Of a DNA stretch of 64,000 nt, positions 50,686 to 58,984 are shown piece after piece (position 1 is the first letter of the stretch; the number at the start of each line of letters is the position of its first letter). The translations under genes and the position numbers were made by a program. Source of the stretch: Paraburkholderia sp. CNPSo 3274 (GTDB lineage Bacteria > Pseudomonadota > Gammaproteobacteria > Burkholderiales > Burkholderiaceae); NCBI RefSeq assembly GCF_024206475.1, contig NZ_JAMBPR010000013.1, forward strand, positions 1 through 64,000. The letters are read 5' to 3'. Under the pieces are notes generated by a model that ran no database searches, was not told the origin of the DNA, and saw nothing but the letters and a program-made list of their open reading frames with translations.

Positions 50686-51147
50686 ATGGATCTCATCGAC
50701 AGAAAGCTGGTTGAGCTGCTGCAGCAGGACGCGACCATGCCGGTCGCGGAATTGGCGCAGAAAGTCAATCTTTCGCAAACGCCGTGCTGGAAGCGCGTGC
50801 AGCGTCTGAAGGAAACGGGGGTGATCCGCGCGCAGGTCGCGTTGTGCGACCCGCGCAAGCTTGGCGTGGGGACAACGGTATTCGTCGCCGTGCGCACGAA
50901 CCAGCACACCGAGGCATGGGCGCAGACTTTCACGCGCGCCGTGCAGGAGATTCCCGAGATCGTCGAGGCGTATCGGATGAGCGGAGAGACCGACTACCTG
51001 CTGCGCATCGTGGTCTCCGATATCGACGACTTCGACCGCGTCTACAAGCAGCTCATTCGCGCCGTGCCGCTGTTCGACGTCAGTTCGAGCTTCGCGATGG
51101 AGCAGCTCAAATATTCGACGGCGCTGCCGGTGCGCAGCGGCACCTAA
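50686..51147 (+). CDS. Lrp/AsnC-family transcriptional regulator
   Basis: A 153-residue Lrp/AsnC protein: N-terminal helix-turn-helix (MPVAELAQKVNLSQTPCWKR, about residues 18-37) and a C-terminal RAM ligand domain (VEAYRMSGETDYLLRIVV). It is probably an amino acid-responsive octameric regulator. Divergence from the cysteine dioxygenase gene suggests a cysteine-responsive activator/repressor of the CdoR/BkdR kind, though this is inferred. A GGGGAG ribosome site precedes the ATG. Confidence 0.9.
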   Translation: MDLIDRKLVELLQQDATMPVAELAQKVNLSQTPCWKRVQRLKETGVIRAQVALCDPRKLGVGTTVFVAVRTNQHTEAWAQTFTRAVQEIPEIVEAYRMSGETDYLLRIVVSDIDDFDRVYKQLIRAVPLFDVSSSFAMEQLKYSTALPVRSGT

Positions 51148-51230
51148 CGGCTCGCGGCGCAAGCCGTCTGCAAGGCATGGCGGCGTAGAATGCCCGTTCC
51201 TGTCATCCAATTCGAGGCTGGGCACGACCG

Positions 51231-51425
51231 ATGAACGAACCGCGCAAGAAGAACCCCACCATTGGCGTTGCCGTGCTCATCGTCGTGGTGGTGCTGTTCG
51301 TGATCGGCACCGTGCTGTTCAACGCGCTGAAAAGCAAGCGCGAGTATGAAGAGACCGTTGGCGCTGGCGGGGCGAATGCATCTGCGAGCACGGCCGCCTC
51401 GCAAGCCAGCGGCTCGACGCAGTGA
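51231..51425 (+). CDS. Small single-pass membrane protein
   Basis: A 64-residue protein: a short basic N-terminus (MNEPRKKNP), one transmembrane helix (about residues 11-32, Val/Ile-rich) and an Ala/Ser/Gly-rich soluble tail. I do not recognise the family. It is convergent with the FUSC gene, whose stop is 20 nt away. The start codon follows 'cacgaccg', with no strong ribosome site, so the level of expression is uncertain. Confidence 0.6.
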   Translation: MNEPRKKNPTIGVAVLIVVVVLFVIGTVLFNALKSKREYEETVGAGGANASASTAASQASGSTQ

Positions 51426-51445
51426 CGCGCCGGGCCTTCTCCTTG

Positions 51446-53986
51446 TTATTCCTCCGGTAGCCGGATGACGCTCGCGTCCCGGCGAATGAGCCAGGACGCC
51501 GTGATCATCTGCTTGCACTGGTGTGCGAGCAGCTTGAGTTCCTGGGAAAGTTCCGCGGAGGCGCCGAGCGCGCGCTCGGCTTCCACCACCATCGCATCGA
51601 GTTCGCGCGTGAGCTGCTTCGTGATGTCGGCCTGATCGACGGGCGCAGGCGTGCCCGCTTCAGCGGCGACGAGGTTCTCGCGCACGCACGAAAGCGCGCG
51701 CTCGAGCGCGTCGAGCTTGATCTCTGGCTGCTCGGGCCGCGCGGTGCTGCGCAGGAGCGGGGCGGTGGCCGTGATCTGCGAGGCGAGCACGTGGCTGCGC
51801 ACGAGCAGGTCGTTGAGCTCAGGCACGAACTTCTGCGCAGCCTTCGGTTCGAGCATCATGCGCTGGAACGCCTGGCCGAGATTCGCAAACGCCACGTGTA
51901 CGTTTTTGCGCGCGAGCCGGTAGCGGAAGTCGCGCGCGAGCGAGGGCGCTGTTGCGGCTGCGCCCGCAGCGGCCTGCGCGGTTTGTGCAGTGGCTTTCGC
52001 GCCCACGGCCGACACAGGCGAGCCGGGAGCGCTGGCTGTGGGGGAGTCGTCGATGGTTGCGGCGGTGGAGGTGGCGGCGACGGGTTCGTCAACGACGCTC
52101 GCTGCGTTTGCCGAAGCGCTCGCCACTGCGCTCACGCTGCTCGACACCGTATTCGCCACGCCGCCCGCTTCGGCTGCGAACGTCGCCGTGGGCGCTGCAT
52201 GGGCGGCGGCCACGCGTGCGCCGGCCTCGCTCACCGCGGCCCCCGCGAACGCTGGCTGCGGCGCGTTCGTGCGCCCGCTCCACCACCAGCTTGCCTCGAG
52301 ATAGCTGCGTGTCGCGGCGATCATGTCGTGCACGAGCTTGCCCATCAGACGGTATTCCCAGTACGGGAACAGATGGCTCGCGGCGATGGCGATCATGCAG
52401 CCCACCACCGTGTCGATCGCGCGCTCGCCGATGATGCGCATGCTGCCCGGCGCGAGCAGATGGAACATCAGGAGCACGTAGGCCGACGTGAACACCACGC
52501 TCGCCGTGTAGTTGAAGAGCAGGAGGCTGTAGCTCATCACCATCGCCGCGAACATCGAGACGAGCAGCACGAGCGGCTGCTTCACGAGCAGGATCAACGC
52601 AATGCTCGCGACACAGCCGATCAGCGTGCCGACGATACGCTGCGCGTTGCGCTGGCGCGTGAGCGAGTAGCCTGGCTTCAGGATGATGATGCTCGTCATC
52701 ACGATCCAGTAGGCGTTGGTGAGCGGCAGAAGCCGCCCGAGCCAGAAGCCCACCGCCACGGCGATCGTCACGCGCAGCGCGTGGCGAAAGCTCGGCGAGG
52801 CCATCGTGAGATTCGAGAAAATCTGCAGCCAGGACACGCGTCGGTTCGTCACGAAGCGTGTGAGCGCCTCGTCGATGCGCAGCTCGGTTTCGGTCGTCGG
52901 CACTTCGCTCGCGAGGCTGCGGCGCATGCGGTCGATCAGTCGTGTCGCGCTCCAGATACGCCGGAACGACGCCGAGATCGCCGCATAGGCCTCCGGGTCG
53001 GTCGTGGCCAGGTCGCGCTTTTTCAGCAGCTCGAGTTCGTATTCGATGGCGCGCAACTCGGCCTTCACGTTCACGCTCGCGCGCGGCGCCTCGTTTTGCA
53101 GCACCGCGAGGCCAATGTCTTCGAGATCGGCGGCGGCCTTGCGGATCAGGTCGCGGTAGAACACGAGCAGGTCGGAGCCGCCGAAGGTGTTGCGCACGAG
53201 TGGGTAGTCGGTGTGCGCGCCCACGAACAGCTCATGCAGATCGACCGTGTTGATGAACAGGTTGAAGTGCATCGCGCGCCGCGCATCGATCTTGCCGGCC
53301 CTGAGTCTGGGCAGGTTGCGCAGCACGATATCGCGCGCCGCGTCCTGGCGCTCGACGGCGGCGATCTGCTTCGCGACGAGGTTGCGATAGCACTCGTCGA
53401 GATCGTTGTCGAGGTCGAAGAACTGGGCGCGTGCGAGCAGGTAGTCGGCGCAGGCGAACACGCTTTCGGCGAGCGCCTGCTGCTCGATGCGATCGAACAT
53501 GAGCTGGCTGATCAAGGTCGACCACGCCGTGTACCAGAGGCCGCCCAGCAGAATCCACAGCGCATTGACGAGGGCGAGGTGCGGCGTGAAATGCTCCTCG
53601 AGCGTCATCACCATCATGAAGAGGGTGGCGAAGCTGATCTGCGGCCAGCGGTTGCCGTAGACCACGATCAGCGAGAGCGCGAAGGTGAGCGGCACCACGG
53701 TGGCCCATAGCGCGATGGGACTGAAGGTGGCGAGGCCGGTCGCGTAAGCGGAGAGAAACCCGATCATGCTGCACGCGAGCATTTCGTTGCGCTTGTACTT
53801 GAGCGGCCCCGGCATGTCGACCACGCAGGCACCGAGCGCGCCGGTCGAGATGGTGAAGCCCAGCTCGCTCTTGTGAAACACGAACAGGCACAGGACAGCG
53901 GGAAGCGAGATCCCGATCGCGATGCGCAGGCCGCCGTAAAAGTACTGGCTATAGAGGAATTTCCTGATTTCTACGGAGTAGCGCAT
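51446..53986 (-). CDS. FUSC-family inner-membrane protein (YccS/AaeB-like) with low-complexity insertion
   Basis: An 846-residue protein of the FUSC/YccS family: two hydrophobic blocks of about six helices each (residues ~17-165 and ~400-535), separated by a helical soluble region. FUSC proteins are inner-membrane pumps or transporters of aromatic acids and related compounds (AaeB type); substrates here are unknown. At about residues 567-680 (DNA 51945-52285) there is a 113-residue Ala/Ser/Thr/Val-rich stretch inside the C-terminal cytoplasmic region, after which conserved sequence resumes (ARDFRYRLARKNVHVAF). No adaptor gene (aaeA-like) is adjacent. Confidence 0.87.
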   Translation of the reverse strand: MRYSVEIRKFLYSQYFYGGLRIAIGISLPAVLCLFVFHKSELGFTISTGALGACVVDMPGPLKYKRNEMLACSMIGFLSAYATGLATFSPIALWATVVPLTFALSLIVVYGNRWPQISFATLFMMVMTLEEHFTPHLALVNALWILLGGLWYTAWSTLISQLMFDRIEQQALAESVFACADYLLARAQFFDLDNDLDECYRNLVAKQIAAVERQDAARDIVLRNLPRLRAGKIDARRAMHFNLFINTVDLHELFVGAHTDYPLVRNTFGGSDLLVFYRDLIRKAAADLEDIGLAVLQNEAPRASVNVKAELRAIEYELELLKKRDLATTDPEAYAAISASFRRIWSATRLIDRMRRSLASEVPTTETELRIDEALTRFVTNRRVSWLQIFSNLTMASPSFRHALRVTIAVAVGFWLGRLLPLTNAYWIVMTSIIILKPGYSLTRQRNAQRIVGTLIGCVASIALILLVKQPLVLLVSMFAAMVMSYSLLLFNYTASVVFTSAYVLLMFHLLAPGSMRIIGERAIDTVVGCMIAIAASHLFPYWEYRLMGKLVHDMIAATRSYLEASWWWSGRTNAPQPAFAGAAVSEAGARVAAAHAAPTATFAAEAGGVANTVSSSVSAVASASANAASVVDEPVAATSTAATIDDSPTASAPGSPVSAVGAKATAQTAQAAAGAAATAPSLARDFRYRLARKNVHVAFANLGQAFQRMMLEPKAAQKFVPELNDLLVRSHVLASQITATAPLLRSTARPEQPEIKLDALERALSCVRENLVAAEAGTPAPVDQADITKQLTRELDAMVVEAERALGASAELSQELKLLAHQCKQMITASWLIRRDASVIRLPEE

Positions 53987-54108
53987 CGACTGCCGGGAAG
54001 TTCGAGAGCGGGCGGTACGCCGCGGACTGTGGCGCTGAGTCTAACGTATTTCGGGCTCGATCTGACCGCGGATGCGTGCCGCGCCGGGCCGAAGCTGGCG
54101 CCGACGCC

Positions 54109-54780
54109 TCAGTCCACGCTGAGCGTGTTCGCGTTCGTTGTGGCGGCAGCGTCGCCGAGCAGGCCGTGCGTGCCGTGAATGCGCCGCATGCGCGTGCGAT
54201 ACCAGAAGGTCCAGGCCATCAGGCCGCCGAACACGCCATAACCGATGATCGGCGAGACGACGAGAAAGCGCTCGATCGGCCAGGTCGCGGCCAGGTAAGT
54301 GCGCAGCGCGGAGTCGAGACAAAGCCCGAAGCCCCAGATGAACGTGAGTAGCCGCATGGCCGCCGCGAAGCTCGCGTTCTCCTTCCAGAGCTGTTCGAGC
54401 CGCGCGACACCCTCGCGCGTCTCGCGCGCGACCGTCGCGCGTGTGAGATAGAACACGAGCGGGCGCTTCGCCAGAAGTGAGATCAGGAACGCGGCGCCGA
54501 TCGCGCCTGAGGCGAGGCTTTCGCGCATCAACAGCATGCGCGGGCTGCCGCCGAACGCCACGGCGAGCAGCGAGAGCACGATGCCGAGCAGAATGACGGC
54601 GGAGAGCGCATCTACGCGCCGAAAGCGCACCAGTTCGACGATGCTCCAGGCAAGCGGCGGCGCGGCCGAGGCAATGAGGCCGCCGACTTCGCCCCAGTGC
54701 GGCTCGGCGAGACGGTAGGCGACCCAGGGAAGCAGCAGGTTGACCGCCAGTTCGGCAACGAATGCTGGACGCAGCTTCAT
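54109..54780 (-). CDS. VC0807-family membrane protein
   Basis: A 223-residue membrane protein with about six hydrophobic segments, matching the 'VC0807 family' type (ELAVNLLLPWVAYRLAEPHWG start, 'RPLVFYLTRATVARE', a late 'WTFWYRTRMRRI'). No function is known. ATG at 54780 is chosen; an in-frame upstream ATG (54885) adds a Pro/Arg/His-rich stretch unlike protein. It is a single gene 122 nt downstream of the FUSC start, in the same direction as FUSC. Confidence 0.8.
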   Translation of the reverse strand: MKLRPAFVAELAVNLLLPWVAYRLAEPHWGEVGGLIASAAPPLAWSIVELVRFRRVDALSAVILLGIVLSLLAVAFGGSPRMLLMRESLASGAIGAAFLISLLAKRPLVFYLTRATVARETREGVARLEQLWKENASFAAAMRLLTFIWGFGLCLDSALRTYLAATWPIERFLVVSPIIGYGVFGGLMAWTFWYRTRMRRIHGTHGLLGDAAATTNANTLSVD

Positions 54781-55023
54781 GGGGTGCGTGCTCCTGAGGG
54801 GTCGCCCAAGGAAATGTCGCCAGTATGGTTCATGCGCAGCGTGGCGGCAAACTGGCTGCGCAGCCGGCCGACTGCGTGGCGGCATTTCGCATGCCTGCGG
54901 TGGACCGGCTTGCCGCTTGCGCTGGGGATGTCACGCTTGTGTCATGCCTGAGCCGATTCAGCCGCGCTGTGCGACACTGCCGCGTGCCCGGCCCGATGCG
55001 GCCTGCTTTCTTTCCATTTGCCC

Positions 55024-55428
55024 ATGACCGCCCGCGCGCCCATCCCGTTGCAGGAAATCGAACTCGTCGCCGTTCGCGCACAGGGCGCGGGCGGCCAGAA
55101 CGTGAACAAGGTGTCGAGCGCGATTCACCTGCGTTTCGACATCCGCGCCTCGTCGTTGCCCGAGGTGCTCAAGATGCGCTTGCTCGCGCTCGCCGACCGT
55201 CGGATTACGAGCGAGGGCGTCGTCGTGATCAAGTCGCAGGAATACCGCACCCAGGAACAGAACCGCGTGGCCGCGCTTGCGCGCCTCGAGGAACTGGTCG
55301 ACAGCGTGAGCGTGACGCGCAAGGCGCGCGTGGCGACGCGCCCCACGCGCGCCTCGAAGCTGCGCCGGCTCGACAGCAAGGCGCGCACCGGTGAGGTGAA
55401 GGCGGGGCGTCGGCGCGTATCGGAATAG
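55024..55428 (+). CDS. arfB: ArfB (YaeJ), alternative ribosome-rescue peptidyl-tRNA hydrolase
   Basis: A 134-residue protein with the class-I release factor catalytic motif GGQ ([12 protein letters not shown], residues ~21-32) and a basic C-terminal tail ([18 protein letters not shown]) that enters the empty mRNA channel of stalled ribosomes. It lacks the codon-recognition domains of full release factors. It hydrolyses peptidyl-tRNA on non-stop ribosomes. ATG at 55024 gives the family length (about 140). Confidence 0.93.
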   Translation: MTARAPIPLQEIELVAVRAQGAGGQNVNKVSSAIHLRFDIRASSLPEVLKMRLLALADRRITSEGVVVIKSQEYRTQEQNRVAALARLEELVDSVSVTRKARVATRPTRASKLRRLDSKARTGEVKAGRRRVSE

Positions 55429-55522
55429 CGACCAGAGCCGCGCAACTGCCGTCTATAGCAGGTGCTCGCCCGACGGCGGGCGGGCAGAGGTGATGCCGGG
55501 AGAGGGCGCCCGCGTGAGGCGC

Positions 55523-55783
55523 TCAGTGCGCCGTGTCGGGCACGTCGAGAATCAGGATGATGGTCCAGTCCGCGTCGCCTTCGTGATGGTATTGACGCTC
55601 CGCCACGATGAACGGCTGCTGCTTGCCGGCCGGGCCGAGAAACAGCACGTCGCCTTCCATCGGCAGGCATTCGATGGGGGGCAGCGCGAGATACGCGTCC
55701 TGGTTGCCGCCGCGCGGCATCAGCTTTTCGATCTTGCGCGAGGCCGCTTCGGTCCATTCGATGTCGAGCTGGATGTTGCTCAT
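55523..55783 (-). CDS. Conserved hypothetical protein, 86 residues
   Basis: A soluble 86-residue protein with ordinary amino-acid composition and alternating hydrophobic strands (QLDIEWTEAASRKIEKLMPR, FIVAERQYHHEGDADWTIIL), no signal peptide and no membrane helix. The codon use matches real genes of the window. I do not recognise the family. A GGAGAAACACA ribosome-site region precedes the ATG on the minus strand. Function is unknown. Confidence 0.65.
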   Translation of the reverse strand: MSNIQLDIEWTEAASRKIEKLMPRGGNQDAYLALPPIECLPMEGDVLFLGPAGKQQPFIVAERQYHHEGDADWTIILILDVPDTAH

Positions 55784-55825
55784 TGTGTTTCTCCGCGCGT
55801 GGCGCGCACAAAAGGTTGGGTCTAT

Positions 55826-55874
55826 GCCGACCGCGTCTGGCCGACCGCGTCTAGCCGACCGCGTCTAGCCGACC
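55826..55874. repeat. Tandem repeat, 14-bp unit x 3.5
   Basis: Three consecutive units gccgaccgcgtct(a/g) at 55826-55839, 55840-55853 and 55854-55867, plus a 7-nt partial unit. It lies 43 nt upstream (5') of the hypothetical gene at 55523-55783 and may be unstable in copy number. Confidence 0.9.
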
Positions 55875-55972
55875 GGGGCGTTTTCGAGGTGCGCGACTTT
55901 AGCATACCGCGCTGGCGCGTCGGCGCGGCGGCGAAGCGCGCAGGGCCACAAACGCAGCGGGATGGCGCGGCG

Positions 55973-56008
55973 AAAAAAAGCCGATGGCGGCTAGACCGGC
56001 ATCGGCTT
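55973..56008 (-). terminator. Minus-strand terminator after the small secreted protein gene
   Basis: Perfect 9-bp stem aagccgatg / catcggctt with a 13-nt loop; the seven A residues at 55973-55979 give a T run on the minus strand. It lies 61 nt after the stop of 56070-56297. Confidence 0.85.
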
Positions 56009-56069
56009 CATTCCCGGGAGGGCGCTGCCCGCGTGCGCCGGGCAGCGCGCGGCAAGGCCTCGCCTGTTC

Positions 56070-56297
56070 TTACTGGGCGGGGGCCTTCTTGTGATGCGAA
56101 TGCCCCGACTTGTGATGCATCATGGGCGCCGGCGCGGGCGTGGCTTCCTGTTGCTGCTGCAGGGCCTGCGCGCGTTGCAGGACGTCGTCGGCCTTGGCCG
56201 GGTCGGTGCTCATCGTGATGCCGTTATCGGACTGCGCATGCGCAGCGCCCGCCAGTGCGGAAAGTGAAATCAGGACTGCGAGGGACACTTTTTTCAT
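56070..56297 (-). CDS. Small secreted protein with His-rich C-terminus
   Basis: A 75-residue protein: signal peptide (MKKVSLAVLISLSALAGAAHA, cleaved after AHA), a Gln-rich middle (QRAQALQQQQEA) and a His/Lys-rich end (MMHHKSGHSHHKK) that could bind metal. The mature form would be about 54 residues in the periplasm. An AAGGAG-like site (tccgaaggag read on the opposite strand context) and the downstream terminator support expression. No family is recognised. Confidence 0.7.
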   Translation of the reverse strand: MKKVSLAVLISLSALAGAAHAQSDNGITMSTDPAKADDVLQRAQALQQQQEATPAPAPMMHHKSGHSHHKKAPAQ

Positions 56298-56446
56298 CTC
56301 TACCTCCGAAGGAGCGGTTTATGGACCCAGTCCAAGCAGCATGGACATGTCATTCTAACGATCAAATACTCGCGCCAGATGACATCGTGTAAGACGTTCG
56401 CACGGGAGTTACATCTCGTTACATCTGGCGGCGCCTAACGGTCATA

Positions 56447-57370
56447 CTAGAACCAGCCGATCATCCGATACACATAAAACTGGGCAACTCCAATCGATTC
56501 GTGGAGCGCCGTTTCGGCGGACTTGAGATTCGCTATGCGCGGGAGCAGGCCGCGCTCGACGCGGCGCACGTTGGAAACCGCGGGCAGCGGGTTCATATCG
56601 AAGCGCTGGAAATCGAGCATCGCGCGGCGCATCTGGTACGAGGACGTCACGAGCAGGAGCGTTTCCTCGTTCCCGGCCCTGACGATGGGCGCGACGTTGC
56701 GCGCGTTCTGATACGTCGTGAGGCTCTGGTTTTCGAGCACGAGGTCGGCGCTCGGCACACCGGCGCGCAGCAGGTAGGGCGCGTAGTTGTCGGCCTCGGC
56801 GCTCGTATGGTGTTGCGGGTTGCCGCCACTCACGATCACGCGGCAGGTGCCCCCCGCGCGTACGCACTGCGCGTGCAGTTCGGCGGCAAGGGCAATGCGT
56901 GCGTAGACGTCGCGCTCGGGGACTAGTTGGCCGTCGCGGGATTCGGTGCCGCCGCCCAGCATGATGATGGCGGTGCGCGCACCGAAGTGCGCTGGGCCGA
57001 TTTTCGCCTGATCGTAGGGAGTGCGATATAACTCCGGTTGGGCGATATCGAGCAGCACCCCGGTGAGCCAGCCGGCCGCGAGCAACCAGAAGACCCCGGC
57101 CGCACAGGCTGCGACACGCCAGCGCGCGCTGCGCCACAGCAGGCCGAGCGCAATAAATAGCGCAAACAAAACGATTAGAATCAATTTGGATGAGGTAACG
57201 TATTGTTTTCGGGAAAATGTGCGTCCAACCGAGTTTTGCGCCGCGAGCGTGGCGTGGCGCGGCGTTGGCCGTGCGGGAAGCGGTGAAGCCGCTTTTACGG
57301 GGGCCCGGATAACCTGCAGTCCCTGCCGCTGCACAGCGCACGGATGGGGCGCGTGGGCCCGCCAGGGCAC
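56447..57370 (-). CDS. YdcF/DUF218-family membrane-anchored protein
   Basis: A DUF218 (YdcF/SanA-like) protein: two N-terminal hydrophobic helices, then the conserved core with AIIMLGGGTESRD, RVIVSGGNPQHH, a central ENQSLTTYQNARN and LLLVTSSYQMRRAMLDF. DUF218 proteins act in envelope physiology with unclear chemistry. The start is uncertain. ATG 57370 gives 307 residues with a 60-residue basic leader. The DNA near 57180-57230 is AT-rich, like a promoter, so a shorter start (for example TTG at 57184, 245 residues) is possible. Confidence 0.78.
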   Translation of the reverse strand: MPWRAHAPHPCAVQRQGLQVIRAPVKAASPLPARPTPRHATLAAQNSVGRTFSRKQYVTSSKLILIVLFALFIALGLLWRSARWRVAACAAGVFWLLAAGWLTGVLLDIAQPELYRTPYDQAKIGPAHFGARTAIIMLGGGTESRDGQLVPERDVYARIALAAELHAQCVRAGGTCRVIVSGGNPQHHTSAEADNYAPYLLRAGVPSADLVLENQSLTTYQNARNVAPIVRAGNEETLLLVTSSYQMRRAMLDFQRFDMNPLPAVSNVRRVERGLLPRIANLKSAETALHESIGVAQFYVYRMIGWF

Positions 57371-57460
57371 AGACTGCGCCGTTCTCAGGTCCGCATTGCG
57401 CCGCAGCCGGCTCGCGCGAGGCTCAATGATCGCAGGACTGCATTTTAAGAAAGAAGTGAG

Positions 57461-57775
57461 ATGAGCACGTATTCCAACGAAGCAGTACTCGAAGCGCTAC
57501 GGCGGGTGCAGTATCGGCAGGTTCCGTGGGCGCGTCGTCCTGAAGTGTTCCAGTATTTGCGCGATCTCGGCATGATGGACATTGTCCGTCAGCGCACGGT
57601 TGCGCCGGCGCCGGGTTTCCATGCGCCGGTCGATATCGCCGTGCTGACCGATCGCGGCCGCGCCGAATTCGCTCGGCTCGCACGCGACGAGCGCACGGTG
57701 CAGTGGAGCGCGCATCGCGTGGCCGACTACGTCGCGGAGCGCGTGCCCCAATCCGGCCTCGAAGCCAGCCAGTAG
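57461..57775 (+). CDS. Hypothetical protein with winged-helix look, 104 residues
   Basis: A soluble 104-residue protein with an all-helical N-terminus, 'RRPEVFQYLRDLGMMDIV', a short loop, and 'VAVLTDRGRAEFARLARDE'-like strand-helix (here IAVLTDRGRAEFARL). The 'LTDRGRAEF' element resembles the recognition wing of winged-helix DNA-binding proteins. The function is unknown. ATG 57461 follows AAGAAGTGAGATG, a fair ribosome site. Confidence 0.6.
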   Translation: MSTYSNEAVLEALRRVQYRQVPWARRPEVFQYLRDLGMMDIVRQRTVAPAPGFHAPVDIAVLTDRGRAEFARLARDERTVQWSAHRVADYVAERVPQSGLEASQ

Positions 57776-57798
57776 CACTTTGTCCTCTTTGTCGCGCT

Positions 57799-57830
57799 AA
57801 AAAAAAGCCCGCATCGAAAGATACGGGCTT
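57799..57830 (-). terminator. Minus-strand terminator
   Basis: Stem aagcccgcatc / gatacgggctt (one mismatch) with a GAAA/TTTC tetraloop; the A run on the left is a T run on the minus strand. It would end transcription from 58010-58297. Confidence 0.75.
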
Positions 57831-58009
57831 ACCGGAATTACTGCTGCCACGCTGTGCTTGATGGCGTAAGAGTAGACCGCACATGAAGCGCGGTGGTTCC
57901 CCGGGGCAGGGTATATGCTGAGCCGCGACGTGCCGGACGGTCTTGGCGCCCTCCGTCATCGCTGCTCTTTCATCGGTTCGGGCAGTCCCCTCGATGGTGT
58001 TTCGCTGGC

Positions 58010-58297
58010 TTACCGGCGCTGCGTCGGTTCCTGCCTCTGCGGCGCGCTGCGGCGGGCATTGTCCGCAATGTCGCCGCGCAAGTCGCCGCGCGGCACCGGC
58101 GGTTTGCCGGCGTTCGGGCCAGGCGCTACGGGCGGTAGGGCGTGCGTGCCTGTGCGCGACACCGACCATGTCGGTACGGATACATGCGGCGGCTGGGCCG
58201 CGGCACTGAACGACACGAACGAGGCCGTTGGCGCAAAGAGGGCGAGAGCGGACAGCGAAACCATGATGCCCCGAATGTGCAGGTTCATGGATTTCAT
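58010..58297 (-). CDS. Putative small secreted protein, 95 residues
   Basis: The frame encodes a good signal peptide (basic start, MVSLSALALFAPTASFVSFSAAA core) and a Pro/Arg/Gly-rich mature part without recognisable domain. A GGGAAC site lies before the ATG and a minus-strand terminator 180 nt downstream. An inner ATG (58288) is an alternative start. Because the mature sequence is low in complexity, it is possible that this is not a real gene. Confidence 0.5.
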   Translation of the reverse strand: MKSMNLHIRGIMVSLSALALFAPTASFVSFSAAAQPPHVSVPTWSVSRTGTHALPPVAPGPNAGKPPVPRGDLRGDIADNARRSAPQRQEPTQRR

Positions 58298-58530
58298 GGT
58301 GGTTCCCAGTCAATCCGGTTTCTTGACGTTAATGGACATGCTTCTAAGCTAACGTCGGGCGCGAAAGCGCGCTGTAAATATTAGTAAAGAGATGTATCGC
58401 ACGGTGCCGATCGCCGGGTTGCGGACGCGGCAATGTCGATGCAGCCTGCATCGGCTGGACGGGGCGGCGCTATTGGCGCAGGACCGGAAAACGGTCTGCA
58501 GCAGCCACGAGGTGCGGAAGGGGTGGAAGA

Positions 58531-58562
58531 AAAACACGCCGGGCGCACGAGGCGCCCGGCGG
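58531..58562 (-). terminator. Minus-strand terminator after the transposase-like gene
   Basis: Perfect 10-bp stem cgccgggcgc / gcgcccggcg with a 5-nt loop (58538-58562), with A residues at 58531-58535 giving a short T run on the minus strand. It lies about 20 nt after the stop of 58583-58984. Confidence 0.75.
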
Positions 58563-58582
58563 AAAAGCAATTGAAGCGTGGC

Positions 58583-58984
58583 TCAGGCCATCTTGACCGG
58601 CGCGCGCCACGATTCCGGGTTGGTCCAGAACGCGCCGCGCAGGCGATCACGGCTGGGCGGCGCAGGCGGCTTGGTCGCCGTGGCGCCGATACGGCCGCGC
58701 AGCGAAATTTCACGCCCATTCGTGCTCAGTCGCTTGACGATCTCCGCAAGCGTGCCATCTGCCTGCCACTCGTCGAAACGCCGGCGGCAAGTCGGCGGCG
58801 AGGGGTAGCGACCCGGCAGTTTGGACCAGCCTTCACCCGTCGAAAGCACCCAGAGCACCGCGTTGACCACAGCACGCGCTTCGACGCGAGGCCGTCCGCG
58901 CCGTTCGCTCCGTGCCGGTTCAGCACAGAACAACGCCTCGACCAGCGCCCATTCGTTGTCTCTCAAATCGTCGAACAGCATCAT
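58583..58984 (-). CDS. Orphan IS5-type transposase N-terminal domain (DUF4096), possibly domesticated
   Basis: A 133-residue protein. Residues 1-95 match the N-terminal domain of IS5/IS1182-group transposases (LRDNEWALVEALF, RRGRPRVEARAVVNAVLWVL, GEGWSKLPGRYPSPPTCRRRFDEW). The DDE catalytic domain is missing; the last ~40 residues (STNGREISLRGRIG ... SWRAPVKMA) are unrelated to transposase. No terminal inverted repeats or second frame were found nearby. The intact frame with its own terminator suggests a retained DNA-binding protein more than a decaying remnant, but either is possible. Confidence 0.7.
   Translation of the reverse strand: MMLFDDLRDNEWALVEALFCAEPARSERRGRPRVEARAVVNAVLWVLSTGEGWSKLPGRYPSPPTCRRRFDEWQADGTLAEIVKRLSTNGREISLRGRIGATATKPPAPPSRDRLRGAFWTNPESWRAPVKMA

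Noticed and set aside
57893..58384. Several plus-strand frames over the small secreted protein region
   Set aside because: They have Arg/Ser/Cys-rich products; only the minus-strand frame has a signal peptide and a terminator.
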